From contig JADJCA010000011.1 of assembly GCA_016703425.1 (NCBI GenBank), forward strand, positions 432,201 through 496,200: a stretch of DNA of 64,000 nt, in the 5' to 3' direction. Below the pieces are notes generated by a model. It had not been told where the DNA came from. It did no database searches and saw only the letters and a program-made list of their open reading frames with translations. The stretch's first letter is position 1, and every line of letters starts with the position of its first letter. This document shows, one piece after another, positions 55,944 to 64,000 of this stretch. This DNA is from Myxococcales bacterium. GTDB taxonomy: Bacteria > Myxococcota_A > Polyangia > Polyangiales > Polyangiaceae. Position numbers and translations under genes: made by a program.

Positions 55944-56588
55944 TTATTTCTCCGCCTCGTCGTCCTCGTCGTCGTCCCCACCGCCCGTCGCCGTTTCTCC
56001 GGCGACGGGGGTGAAGACCACGCGTCCGTCACCGTTCGATTCGGCGAGCGCTTGAGGGAGGGCTGCGTAGGCGTCGGGCACCGAGCCAAAGGTCCCGCGC
56101 GGCAGCGCCCCGAGCTCTTGGGCCGCCCAGACGTCGAACGGCACGAAGCCGCCGATGCGCGCGACGCCGTCCTCGAAAGAGAGGACGAGGACCGGGTATT
56201 CGCCCGCGTCGTCGGCGTTGCCGGCGTAGAGGCAGGCAGCCGGGGTCAGGTCGGCGCCGAAGAAGACGCAGTCCTCCGAGAGAAGTTCGTACGCTTCGGC
56301 GAACGCTGGAACGGCCGCTTCGCCGAACTGCTCTTCGACGACTTCTTCGAGCGACATGCCCTCGATCTCGAACTCATCCTCGTCGTATTCAATGCCAAGC
56401 CACGCGCCGTCGAAGCCGAGCAATTCCTTCATGCCCGGCGAAATTGGCTCGCCGTTGGGAAGCTTCAGCTTGCGCGCAACAGAGACGGGCTCCGGTTCGG
56501 CGATGAGGCCGCTCGCTCGCGCGCTCTCGATGGCCTTCTTGATGAGTTTGTTTCCCCGAAGCGCGGTGGGTTCTTTCTTGGCTGCCAT
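55944..56588 (-). CDS. alternative: separate SUKH-like (SMI1/KNR4) protein
   Basis: If translated from the internal ATG at 56588, the product has 214 residues. An N-terminal basic region precedes a SUKH-like domain: PGMKELLGFDGAWLGI, SLEEVVEEQFGEAAVPAF, LTPAACLYAG and VLVLSFEDGVARIGGFVPFD. The C-terminus is Asp/Glu-rich (GGGDDDEDDEAEK). SUKH proteins include many toxin-immunity proteins, but free forms are common. No toxin is adjacent. Offered as the likelier gene model for this half of the long frame. Confidence 0.5.
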   Translation of the reverse strand: MAAKKEPTALRGNKLIKKAIESARASGLIAEPEPVSVARKLKLPNGEPISPGMKELLGFDGAWLGIEYDEDEFEIEGMSLEEVVEEQFGEAAVPAFAEAYELLSEDCVFFGADLTPAACLYAGNADDAGEYPVLVLSFEDGVARIGGFVPFDVWAAQELGALPRGTFGSVPDAYAALPQALAESNGDGRVVFTPVAGETATGGGDDDEDDEAEK

Positions 56589-57518
56589 GGTGGTCGGTAG
56601 CTTCTGCGCAGGTGTGGCAGGCGTCAACGCCGCGCGCGTTCCCCCCGCCCGGGGCCGCGCGCCCGGGCGCCCGCGGCGCCACGCGCTGCGCGGGGTTCGA
56701 GCAGCGACGGCCGCATCCCCGATCGAGCGTGTTCGGCTCTCGTCGTCGCGCGGAGAAGCGGGGAGCACACGGCAGGCTCCGGCGCCCGGGTAAAAGCGGC
56801 CGTTCGCGCCGGGCGCGGCGTAGCCGTTGATGAGCACGCGCCGCGGCGTCGTCGAATGGTTCGGCGTGCTGCCGTGGATCGCGTACGGGCCGAAGAGGAG
56901 CACATCGCCGGCGCGACCCGTGACGGGCACTGCACGCGACGCGTCGACCTCCGGACCGCGACCAGGGGCGCACGCGAGCCGCCCCCGTTCGTCGAGCTGG
57001 GCCGCGTCTTGCGGCAAGAACTCGAGCGGACCGTTCTCTTCGGTCATGTCGTCCACGAGGAGGATCGTTTGGACGTAAGACCCGCGACCGGTCACGTCGC
57101 GCCAGGTGTTGTTCCCTTTGTCCCGGTGCTGAATGTCTTGATGCCAATCAAACGCGACGCCGTCGTTGGGCATCTTGAAATGCGCTTGGCAGAGGAGTTG
57201 CTCGCAACACGGCGTGCCGAGGAGCTCGAGCGCCGGTTCGACGAGCCGCGAGTCCTCGCTCAAGCGCAGCAACGTCGGCTCGGCGCCGCCGGCCCAGACC
57301 ACGCGCTGCACGACGACGGCGGCCGCGCCTCCCGTCGAAGCGCTCAGGACAAAGAACGCTCCTGCGTGATCGCCGGTCGCGCGAAGCGTCTGCGCCGTGG
57401 CGTACATGCGCTCGAAGGCGTGACGCGCGGGTCGCACTTCTTCTTCTGAGAAGAGACCGCGAAGAACGACAAAGCCGCCCTCGTTAAATGCTCGCCGCTC
57501 GTCGTCTGACAGCGCCAT
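55944..57518 (-). CDS. PhyH-like dioxygenase in frame with a SUKH-like domain
   Basis: ATG 57518 follows GGAGG. Residues 1-245 match phytanoyl-CoA dioxygenase-like Fe(II)/2-oxoglutarate enzymes: FDWHQDIQHRD (metal HxD), an AGDVLLFGPYAIHGST segment (second His) and TPRRVLINGYA (Arg for 2-oxoglutarate). No stop follows. The frame runs through an Arg/Pro/Ala-rich stretch of low quality (RRGRPGARPRAGG) into MAAKKEPTALRGNK and a complete 214-residue SUKH-like protein. Either this is a fusion, or the PhyH gene lost its stop through an indel and two genes exist. I favour two genes, because the linker looks like translated intergenic DNA. Confidence 0.65.
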   Translation of the reverse strand: MALSDDERRAFNEGGFVVLRGLFSEEEVRPARHAFERMYATAQTLRATGDHAGAFFVLSASTGGAAAVVVQRVVWAGGAEPTLLRLSEDSRLVEPALELLGTPCCEQLLCQAHFKMPNDGVAFDWHQDIQHRDKGNNTWRDVTGRGSYVQTILLVDDMTEENGPLEFLPQDAAQLDERGRLACAPGRGPEVDASRAVPVTGRAGDVLLFGPYAIHGSTPNHSTTPRRVLINGYAAPGANGRFYPGAGACRVLPASPRDDESRTRSIGDAAVAARTPRSAWRRGRPGARPRAGGTRAALTPATPAQKLPTTMAAKKEPTALRGNKLIKKAIESARASGLIAEPEPVSVARKLKLPNGEPISPGMKELLGFDGAWLGIEYDEDEFEIEGMSLEEVVEEQFGEAAVPAFAEAYELLSEDCVFFGADLTPAACLYAGNADDAGEYPVLVLSFEDGVARIGGFVPFDVWAAQELGALPRGTFGSVPDAYAALPQALAESNGDGRVVFTPVAGETATGGGDDDEDDEAEK

Positions 57519-57623
57519 CGTGGACCTCCCAGGGTCGCTCCCAAGTGTAGCGGGCCGCCGGGCCGACCAAAACTTTCCGGCGTGGGCGACGGGGCGGCCG
57601 GTCCCTGCACGGGGCGCGCGCCG

Positions 57624-58072
57624 CTAACGCGGCAGCGAGAAGGCGCGCACGCTGTCGGCGCCGCTCTTGTGGCAGTCGATGCACACCGAGGGCTTGCCCG
57701 AATACTTCGAGGTGTCGTCGAAATATTCAGCCCAGAACCAGCCGTCTTTGCGCTTCTCCATGATCGCGATCAGCTCCAGGTCGCCGTCGTCCCAGCCATC
57801 TTTCACGATGACCGCGCCTCGGGCCACGCATCGAGCGCCTTGCCCGCAGCGAGCGCCTCTCGGACGACGGCGTTTACGTAGATGTCCACCTCGCTCGCGT
57901 GGGGCGACTCGGCCTTGCGGCGCGCCTCGTAGCCTGGGGCGCGGGTCCAACTGCGGTAGTTCTCGCCGCGCACGCGTCCGAGGAGGGCCGATGCTTCTTC
58001 TGGCGCTTGGTCGTCACCGCAGCCGACAGCGGCAAGGAAGAGGAGGCTCGTGGCAAGGTTGCGAAGGCTCAT
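57624..58072 (-). CDS. cytochrome P460-like lipoprotein, split by one indel
   Basis: The first frame begins at ATG 58072 with lipobox AAVGCG and runs to EALAAGKALDAWPE. The rest (AVIVKDGWDDGDLELIAIME, DGWFWAEYFDD, then the haem motif VCIDCHKSGADS) is in another frame to 57624. Adding one G near 57815 restores E-G-A-V and a protein of about 148 residues. The segments and the late CxxCH match cytochrome P460-type proteins, which oxidise hydroxylamine or act in electron transfer. Members of this size are usually secreted. Sequence error is likely. Confidence 0.72.
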
Positions 58073-58190
58073 GATGCGCCTACGCCCGACGTGGTCATCG
58101 GTTACCGCGTTCGTTGAAGAACGTGTCCGACGGTGAGGGACTGTTGCGCGCCGCGGAACGGCGTGTTGCGCGTGCGACGTTGAGCGTCGA

Positions 58191-59192
58191 TCACTTCTGG
58201 AGCGCAGGCCCTAGGGGCACCGAGACCACACGCGGCGCTCCGCCGTGCGGTGCCACCGAGACAAACACGCGACCCCGGTGGAGGGCCGGGCGCCCGAAGA
58301 GCTCCTCGTCGGCGGCGAGCACATGCCGCGTCGCGAAGCTGCCGCCCTCGTAACGCCGGAGGCCGTGCGCCGTGGTCGCCAAGACGACGCCGCCGTCGAT
58401 GGCGAGCTCGCGAACGCTCGCCTCGTTGTCCAGCACCTCGGGCGGTCCTTGCTTCGAGGCGCGGAGCGCGAGCTTGTGCAACCAAAAGCGCGTATCGACC
58501 CAGAAGACGGCGCCGTCGTCGACGAAGAATTGGGCGATGTCCCAGACGGGCGCAAGCCACTCGCGAGCCCCCGTGGCGCGAGAGACGCGGACCACGCCGG
58601 GCTTCCCACCGTCGCTCATGCTGTCGGTGTAGAAGAACGCCTCGTCGATGCCGAGGAGGGTCGTCGGTTCGCCGAGAGAGCCGATCACGTCGACGCGGCC
58701 GCTCTTGGCGCGGTGGACTTCAGCGCCACTCTGCCAATAGACGGCGTCGCCGAGCCGGCAGAAGCGAATCGGTGCGAAGCCGTGCCTCGAGCGCTCCACC
58801 TCGATGGGCGCTCGTTCGCCTTTCCGCTGCGCGAAGATGACGCCGCCGGCGTCCCAGTAGAGGTGGCTCGAGTCCATCGTGAGCGCGAAGACGGTCTGAA
58901 CGGGCTGCCGGTCGAGGCGCCCGCCGCGTCGCTCCACGGTGACGAGCTCGTAGCGAATGGCGACGCCCGCGCGGGGCGGCTCGCTCTCTTGGATGCCGTA
59001 GACGCGCTCGTCGTCGACCAACATCGCGTAGAGCGGGCGATCGAGGGTCGCGACGAGCTCGGTCGGCGAGGTTGGCGCGGGGGCTTTTGCTGTCGGCATG
59101 TCAGAGGTTCGCGGCGCTGCGCCGCATCCGAGCGCAGCGCTCGCGGCGACCGCCGCGACTGCGTAGGAAGCGATGAGCTGAAGCGAGAGCAT
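58191..59192 (-). CDS. putative beta-propeller lipoprotein
   Basis: From ATG 59192 (MLSLQLIASYAVAA) a lipobox ASAALGC follows. The mature part has about seven repeating beta units with similar turns (SSHLYWDAGGVIFAQ, RLGDAVYWQSGAEVHR, IDEAFFYTDSM, DDGAVFWVDTRFWLHKL, DGGVVLATTAHGLRR). This is typical of a beta-propeller with 'xxxVYWxD' blades seen in many myxobacterial lipoproteins. A carrier or structural role in the envelope is likely, but no partner is known. Confidence 0.75.
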   Translation of the reverse strand: MLSLQLIASYAVAAVAASAALGCGAAPRTSDMPTAKAPAPTSPTELVATLDRPLYAMLVDDERVYGIQESEPPRAGVAIRYELVTVERRGGRLDRQPVQTVFALTMDSSHLYWDAGGVIFAQRKGERAPIEVERSRHGFAPIRFCRLGDAVYWQSGAEVHRAKSGRVDVIGSLGEPTTLLGIDEAFFYTDSMSDGGKPGVVRVSRATGAREWLAPVWDIAQFFVDDGAVFWVDTRFWLHKLALRASKQGPPEVLDNEASVRELAIDGGVVLATTAHGLRRYEGGSFATRHVLAADEELFGRPALHRGRVFVSVAPHGGAPRVVSVPLGPALQK

Positions 59193-59225
59193 CCGGCCCA
59201 CGAGTCTACCGCCGCTGGGGTGCAC

Positions 59226-60026
59226 TCACTGCTCGACGCAGTAGAACTCGTGGTTGGCGGGGCACGCGTCCAGGAGCTTCGCAAATGCGTCGACCTTGAG
59301 GCCGACGTAGCCACACCGACCCGTTCCGCCAGCGCCCGTGGTGTTGGACCAGTCCGCACAGTTTTGGTCGGTGAGCCAGGTTGGTCCGAGGCCCGTCCAA
59401 GCGAGCGTCGTTGAGCTCGCAACCGCGATCGCGTTGGTGAGGGGAGCGGTGAAGAGGCCAGCGGCGTCGGTCGTGCCGATCACGGTGCCGTCCGGGCGGC
59501 GGTATTCCGTGGCCGGCGAGAGCACCCAGTCGTCGTGCTCCGCGCCGCCCCCCGAACAGAAGTCGGTCGTGCACGCCGTCCGGGTGGCCCCCACCAGCAG
59601 AGCCTTCGCGAGCGCGACGCCGTCGGGCCGACTATCCTGGCAAGCGAGGTCGGCGCTCGCGATCGAGTTCCAGTTCGCCCGCGACGGAGGCTTGTGGAGG
59701 AAGATGACTTTGTAGGGCGTACCAATGTCCGCCTTGACGCCGGTGTCCTTCGCTAGAGCGTCCTGGACATTGGCGTCTTGGGACAGCGTGGCGTCGAACG
59801 AGCTCGCGTCGCCGCTCCCGCCGTCGGTAGCGCCGTCGGTCGGAGTGGTTGCACCATCGCCGCTGGCGGCGTCGGCCTGCGGCGCACCATCGCTGCCGAG
59901 CGCCGCTGCGTCGACGAGCTGGGCGCGGTCAGGCGTGTCGGCTACGTCGCCGGTGAGCAGGAGCTGGCAGCCGGCGGCCGCTGCTCCAAGCAACAGAATC
60001 GTTCGAAAGCCAAGTACGGTGCGCAT
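59226..60026 (-). CDS. DUF1554-domain lipoprotein
   Basis: A signal with lipobox AAAAGC is followed by an Asp/Ala/Gly/Thr-rich linker to about residue 100. The C-terminal domain has KVIFLHKPPSRANW, LACQDSRPDG, DDWVLSPATEYRRPDGTVIG, TNAIAVASSTTLAWTGLGPT, NCADWSNTTG and CPANHEFYCVEQ. These match the DUF1554 (C-type-lectin-like, endostatin-like) family of surface proteins, first noted in Leptospira. The Cys pairs probably form disulphides. Ligand unknown. It starts 34 nt from the next gene's stop region on the same strand. Confidence 0.82.
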   Translation of the reverse strand: MRTVLGFRTILLLGAAAAGCQLLLTGDVADTPDRAQLVDAAALGSDGAPQADAASGDGATTPTDGATDGGSGDASSFDATLSQDANVQDALAKDTGVKADIGTPYKVIFLHKPPSRANWNSIASADLACQDSRPDGVALAKALLVGATRTACTTDFCSGGGAEHDDWVLSPATEYRRPDGTVIGTTDAAGLFTAPLTNAIAVASSTTLAWTGLGPTWLTDQNCADWSNTTGAGGTGRCGYVGLKVDAFAKLLDACPANHEFYCVEQ

Positions 60027-60192
60027 CGCCCACCGCAGCGTTTACCACGTCCCCGCCGAGGGCCGCGCAAGGGTCGAAGGCCGAACGACGCGCGTTCGGG
60101 GGCCGACTGGCGAGCCCTCTCCCGTTGGCCTTTACCGCGCCCGCTTGATCGGTTAGCGTCCGCGCCCTTCAAATACTTAGCGTAAGGCCAGG

Positions 60193-60281
60193 GGAGAGGT
60201 GACCGAGTGGCCGAAGGTACCCGCTTGCTAAGCGGGCGTGGGGCTAAAACTCCACCGCGGGTTCGAATCCCGCCCTCTCCG
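60193..60281 (+). tRNA. tRNA-Ser (GCT)
   Basis: The acceptor pairs GGAGAGG with CCTCTCC. The D-arm (ACCGAGTGGCCGAAGGT), the anticodon stem CCCGC/GCGGG with loop TTGCTAA (anticodon GCT), a long class-II variable arm (GTGGGGCTAAAACTCCACC) and the T-arm GCGGGTTCGAATCCCGC are complete. It decodes AGC and AGU. The long variable arm confirms serine. CCA is not encoded. Confidence 0.97.
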
Positions 60282-60330
60282 CAACGATTCTCGCAGCGCT
60301 GCAGTCTTGCTCGGTCGGTGCAGTCGTCCC

Positions 60331-60350
60331 GACAGGATTCGAACCCGCGC
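60331..60350 (-). other. isolated tRNA T-arm-like fragment
   Basis: On the minus strand the bases read GCGGGTTCGAATCCTGTC, nearly identical to the T-arm of the tRNA-Ser 60 nt away but inverted. No matching acceptor, D or anticodon arm surrounds it. It could be a remnant of a tRNA or an attachment-site trace, or chance. Confidence 0.35.
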
Positions 60351-60501
60351 GCGGGTCGAGGTACGAAGTGCAGCGCCCCATGCTCGTCGAGGGAGGCCGG
60401 TGAACGGAGCCTGCGCTGGAGCGGTGGGCGTGTGCAGCGGCCCCGCCCCCGTGAGCAGGCCCGTCGGCCCGGCGCCCGCGAGGCTGAGGCACGCCCCCGC
60501 G

Positions 60502-62254
60502 CTACCAGCCGCGCCGGCGCACGAGCCTGCTGGAGTGCTGCCGCAACAAGCGCGAAGGCCCAGCCGCTCCAGCCGCGATCGACCGAGCGACCCACCGTGC
60601 ATCCATCGCTGGCCGACTCTGAGCCGCAGTCGTCGCCGGCGCACGTCGACGGTGAAGCCGCCGCACCCGCCGCCGCTCCAGCGCCTCCCGTTTCCGGCAG
60701 CGAGCGACCGCCGTCACTCCCGGGGGAGCTTCCATCAGGAAGCCGCGGGCTACCGCCTTCGCCCCCGGGGAGCTTCCGTCGGGCAGCGCCGGGCTACCGC
60801 TGTCGCTCGTCGGCGCGCCTCCATCCGGCAGCGGCAGCGCTCCCGCCGGGCCGATCAGCTCGGCGCCCGTGACGCCACGCGCCGGCAGGAATGATGTCGC
60901 TGGTGCTGCCGTTGCCGTTCAGGTCAGGATGTCCGCGCCCACCGTACGAGCCGGTGAGCCGGACTGGAGCCTGTACGTGACGGTGTCGATGAACAGCGGA
61001 TCGCCGTTGATTCCGGCGGGGCTCCCGTTGTCCCGGTTGTGCGTCGCCTTCCAAGTGTTGAACGTGAGCTGCGCTCCGTTGAGGCTCCCAAACACGTCGA
61101 AGCCGAAGTACACGTTGTTGCTCGAAGGAGTGCCCACCGAACGTCGGCGCCTCACCGAGGTTCATCGCCTCGCTCAGCGAGCCGTAGAAGATGTTGTTGT
61201 GGACGCGAACGTTGTCCATCTCCGCCGACTGATTGTTGACGCTGTAGCCTGCGTCGTTCGGACGAGCGTTCGTCGAGATGATGGTGTTGTTGACGACGTC
61301 GATGTTGTCAGCCTGGCTCCCGCCGCCGAAGAGCCGAACGGCGACGTCGTTATCCTTCAGCACGTTCTGGAAGATCTTGCTTCCGGCGGCGGCGATCCGC
61401 GGAACGCGCCGGCCGTGGTGTTCTCGATCCAGTTTCTTCGGAACACGTTGTCGAGCTGGGGCCATCCGTCGCCCGCGTGATCGCCCTTGATGAAGACCCC
61501 CGTCGCCGTGCTCGAGATCTTGTTGAACTCGAACACCGAGTTCGCGGTGTCGTACAGCATGATTCCGGCGCAGTTGGTGCTCCAGTTGCACGTGACGTCG
61601 GAGAGCGTGTTGTGGGCGACGGTCACGCCGTTCGCCGCCTCTACACGTACGCCGTTGTAGTTGTCGCTCCAGGCTCGGTAGGTGCCCCGGATCACCGAGC
61701 GCAGGAGCTTCCGAACCGGTCGTCGCGTGGAGCACGACCGGCCCCGTGTCTGGGCAGCTCAGGCCCTGCGCGGTCTGCTCGTCGACCCGCACGTTGTCCC
61801 AGAGGATGTGATCTCTGCTGTCGACGCCGATCGTCGGCCCGACGTAACCGGCCGCGAGCTGAATGTTGACCACCCCCACGCCGAGGAACGTGATGGGAGC
61901 CCCGGCGGTTCCGCTGTTGGCCGGATTCAACGCGACCGCCCATCGAGCGCCACCGGCGCAGCTGGTCCGGGGTCCGAGGGTCGTATACGTGCCCGCTGCG
62001 ATGGTCACGGTGTCTCCTGCCTGCGCCGCCTCGGCTGCGTTGCCCGCGTTCGGATTCGCGCTTCCCCACGCCGCTCGGCCGACCGTGCACCACGGCGCGT
62101 TCGCGCCGTTCGCCGCGTAGCCTGTGCTATCGGAGCACGGAGGGCTGCCCGAGTTGTTCACGTGGAGGGCTTTGGCTTCCGCCGGGAGCGAGGTCGTGAG
62201 AATCGCTCCGGCCAACGCCATCACCTCAACTGCCGCGAGAGTCCTGTGAGCCAT
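60502..62254 (-). pseudogene. secreted parallel beta-helix protein with MYXO-CTERM-like tail, several frameshifts
   Basis: ATG 62254 starts a signal (AGAILTTSLPAEAKA) and a right-handed parallel beta-helix: GDTVTIAAGTYTT, GAPITFLGVG, YNGVRVEAANGVTVAHNTLS, FEFNKISSTATGVFIKG, AVRLFGGGSQADNIDVVNNT and VHNNIFYGSL. The pieces lie in three different frames, with breaks near 61700, 61395, 61140 and 60940. The C-terminus reads SDGCTVGRSVDRGWSGWAFA and then ALVAAAL with basic residues, like the MYXO-CTERM sorting tail (Cys, hydrophobic segment, Arg). Such proteins are polysaccharide lyases or adhesins. The left end is approximate. Confidence 0.65.
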
Positions 62255-62406
62255 GCGGAATCACCTCCAACGCAGCTCGGGTGCAGTTCCCGGACCGTCG
62301 CGTGCGGCGCAGCGCTGCGAGCGGACGGGCCGCCAGGGCGGGTTTTTCGCGATCGGGTCGATCGCGCCGCCGCGATCAGGTCGATCGCACCCGCTCAGAC
62401 ATGTCG

Positions 62407-63197
62407 TTAGCGCGCTGAAGCGTGGCTGACCGTCGGTCGGGTGACGAAGAGAACGCCCGCGAGCGCTGCCGTCGCGACGCCGACCACTAGCGCGACGTCG
62501 GCCACGACGGCGGCTCGGTCGGTCTTCTCGACATCCGACGGGTCGCAGAAGGGCTTGCACCCGGCGCGATCGAGGTCGTCGAGCCGGCCTTGTGCGTTGG
62601 CAGGCGAACAAAGGCGAACGTCCCGAAGGCGACGAGGGACACGCCACCGCCGCGTAGACCGGCCATGGCACCGGACGCTTCGAGGACCCTGGCCCGGCTC
62701 CGGGCCGGGCGGCTGCTGAGGCACCTCCGTCCCCCAAACCACTTGAACGGCGCGAGCCTTCTCTCCCGCGCTCAAGAGCACCTGACGCTCGGCCGTCTTG
62801 CCCTGCCAGCGCACAACGAGAGTGTGTTGCCCGGGATCGAGAGGCACGGGCATTCCGTCAAGTCGCTCGGCGACGAGGGCGCCGTCGGCGAGCACTTGCG
62901 CCTCGGTGAGATCCTGCTGGCCCGAGCGCGCATGAACGACGACCGATGGCATCATCGCGTCCACGTCCGCCAGCCACTGAGCGCAATCCGCGTGCATGAC
63001 GGAAGGGCACGGTTCCCGCGAGCAGAGGAGCAGGTCCTGCCGCGCTGCGCGGAGCGAGCCTCGCTGCTTGCGCCGCTGCCCCTGCTCGTAGGCGGTGGCG
63101 CAAGAGTCTTGGTGCTGTCCTCGGCCTGGGCGGCGCTCGGCCCGGTCAACGACACAAGCACGAGGAGGCAGAGGCCGACGGGGCGAGCGCGAGCCAT
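62407..63197 (-). pseudogene. PEGA-type exported protein with C-terminal membrane segments, frameshifted
   Basis: ATG 63197 begins a signal peptide (MARARPVGLCLLVLV, ending SAAQAED). After about residue 35 the frame shifts to CATAYEQGQRRKQRGSLRAA, a short helical-repeat part. The region PSVVVHARSGQQDLTEAQVLADG with GMPVPLDPGQHTLVVRWQGK is typical of the PEGA-like ending of myxobacterial exported TPR proteins. Another shift near 62680 separates a first membrane helix from a second (VVADVALVVGVATAALAGVLF). At least three indels are needed. Function unknown. Confidence 0.6.
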
Positions 63198-63274
63198 CGA
63201 CGTGCCATCTTATCGCGGACGCCGCTGAAACGGGCCGTTTGATGGGGTGGGACCCGGGTGATATCTTCACGCCG

Positions 63275-64000
63275 ATGAGCGCTTCGCCCTTGGACGAAGG
63301 GCCGTTCGGGGCGCATCCACGCTGCTCCAGCATCGGTTCGACCCGACGCCACCGCCGGACGTGTCGTTTCATGTTCGCCTGGAGGCGGGGCCAGACCTTC
63401 CAACCGGCGTGGTCATCACGTTGGACGATCGCTCGCCATCCCGCGTGCTCGTGGGCGAGCCCTTCCTGCGACGTCCGGCTTCGTGATCCGGCCGTCTCGC
63501 GGCGCCACGTGGCCCTCGAGCTTGCAGCAGCCGAGCTGCGAATCACCGACCTCGGCTCGACCAACGGCACGTTCGTCTCGGGCGTACGGATCGCCGACGC
63601 GTTTCTCCTCCGCGGTGGCGACGGGTTCCTGATCGGCGCAAGCCGCTTCCAGTTCACCAGGGCCCACCCTTGGACGCAGAGCTGCCGCTCACGACGCGCT
63701 TCAGGTGGGTCGTCGGGACGAGCCGCGAGATGCGGCGGCTCTATCCGCTCTGCGAGCGGCTCGCAGCGTCGTCGATCTCGGTCATCGTCGAAGGCGAGAC
63801 CGGCACGGGCAAGGAAGCGCTGGCGCGCTCGCTCCATGACATGGGTGCGCGCGCCGAGGGCCCATTCGTCGTCTTCGACTGCACGGCGACGCCGTCGAAC
63901 CTCATCGAAGCCGAGCTTTTCGGGCACGAAGGTGCGTTCACCGGTGCGGTTGCCCAGCGAAGGGGTCTTCGAGCAAGCCCACGGCGGAACCTTGCTCATC
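63275..64000 (+). pseudogene. FHA-domain sigma-54 activator, partial, frameshifted
   Basis: ATG 63275 opens a frame that breaks several times (near 63310, 63485, 63665 and 63970). Joined, the pieces give an FHA domain (DPAVSRRHVALEL, ITDLGSTNGTFVSG) and the start of a sigma-54 interaction AAA+ domain: WVVGTSREMRRLYPL, Walker A GETGTGKE and ELFGHEGAFTGA, the GAFTGA loop that contacts sigma-54. The right end is cut. FHA-linked activators are frequent in myxobacteria, where a Ser/Thr kinase signal controls sigma-54 promoters. Damage is probably sequence error at the window end. Confidence 0.72.

Noticed and set aside
60331..60420. A second tRNA on the minus strand
   Set aside because: Only a T-arm-like stretch exists. 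No acceptor, D-arm or anticodon stem could be found around it.
62407..63999. A 530-codon minus-strand frame across the last 1.6 kb
   Set aside because: Only its last 230 codons carry protein-like sequence. The rest is antisense to the FHA/sigma-54 activator, whose motifs are clear on the plus strand.

Overview
The window is GC-rich DNA, gene-dense on both strands. Three traits suggest a myxobacterium (Myxococcota, probably Polyangiales; this is inference, as no marker gene was searched): a eukaryote-like Ser/Thr kinase beside a PEGA/TPR protein, FHA and PilZ proteins and a FHA-sigma54 activator, and very many lipoproteins with low-complexity Asp/Ala/Gly/Ser linkers after the lipobox Cys, plus a MYXO-CTERM-like tail.

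Layout. 1-3.5 kb (minus): Ser/Thr kinase, PEGA/TPR membrane protein and a lipoprotein cut by the left edge. 3.6-13.3 kb (plus): CusF-like copper lipoprotein, TesB thioesterase, a dCache-HAMP sensor without output domain followed by two Roadblock-like genes, propionyl/acyl-CoA carboxylase beta, a lipoprotein, an AlkD-like protein with a histone-H1-like tail, and a PilZ-TM-AMIN protein. 13.4-20.8 kb (minus): mscL, then a coupled TPR/HEAT giant - lipoprotein - tsaD unit, and a Cys-rich lipoprotein. 21-30 kb: AidB-like acyl-CoA dehydrogenase (plus), a hydrolase/membrane-protein pair, and a three-gene exported cytochrome operon behind a 33-nt dyad. 30-41 kb: nickel transporter-like protein, degenerate NUDIX, zinc-ribbon/FHA protein, CHAD protein, RNase J, ArsA-like ATPase, pncB, beta-barrel protein, peptidoglycan-binding protein, NrtR-like regulator, DUF4234 protein, Syd-like pair. 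42-48 kb: sodB, PilZ, RNase E/G, SRP RNA, ABC exporter. 48.4-60 kb: accessory-looking envelope genes (orphan DNA methyltransferase, YchJ-like, PLD-like, phosphatase, L,D-transpeptidase-like, radical SAM, PhyH/SUKH, P460-like cytochrome, DUF1554) and tRNA-Ser(GCT). 60.5-64 kb: three genes, each broken by several frameshifts.

Links between genes. RNase J and RNase E/G both occur, so RNA decay here combines two usually alternative endonuclease systems. pncB and an NrtR-type NUDIX regulator 1.6 kb apart point to local control of NAD salvage. The dCache-HAMP protein with two Roadblock proteins, and the exported cytochrome/Tat/lipoprotein operon, are the best candidates for undescribed systems.

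Data-quality caution. At least five genes before 60.5 kb are broken by a single-base indel (mostly in or beside G/C runs) or an in-frame TAG, and indel density rises sharply after 60.5 kb. The simplest reading is sequencing error near a contig end. Real decay of an element next to the tRNA is the alternative.
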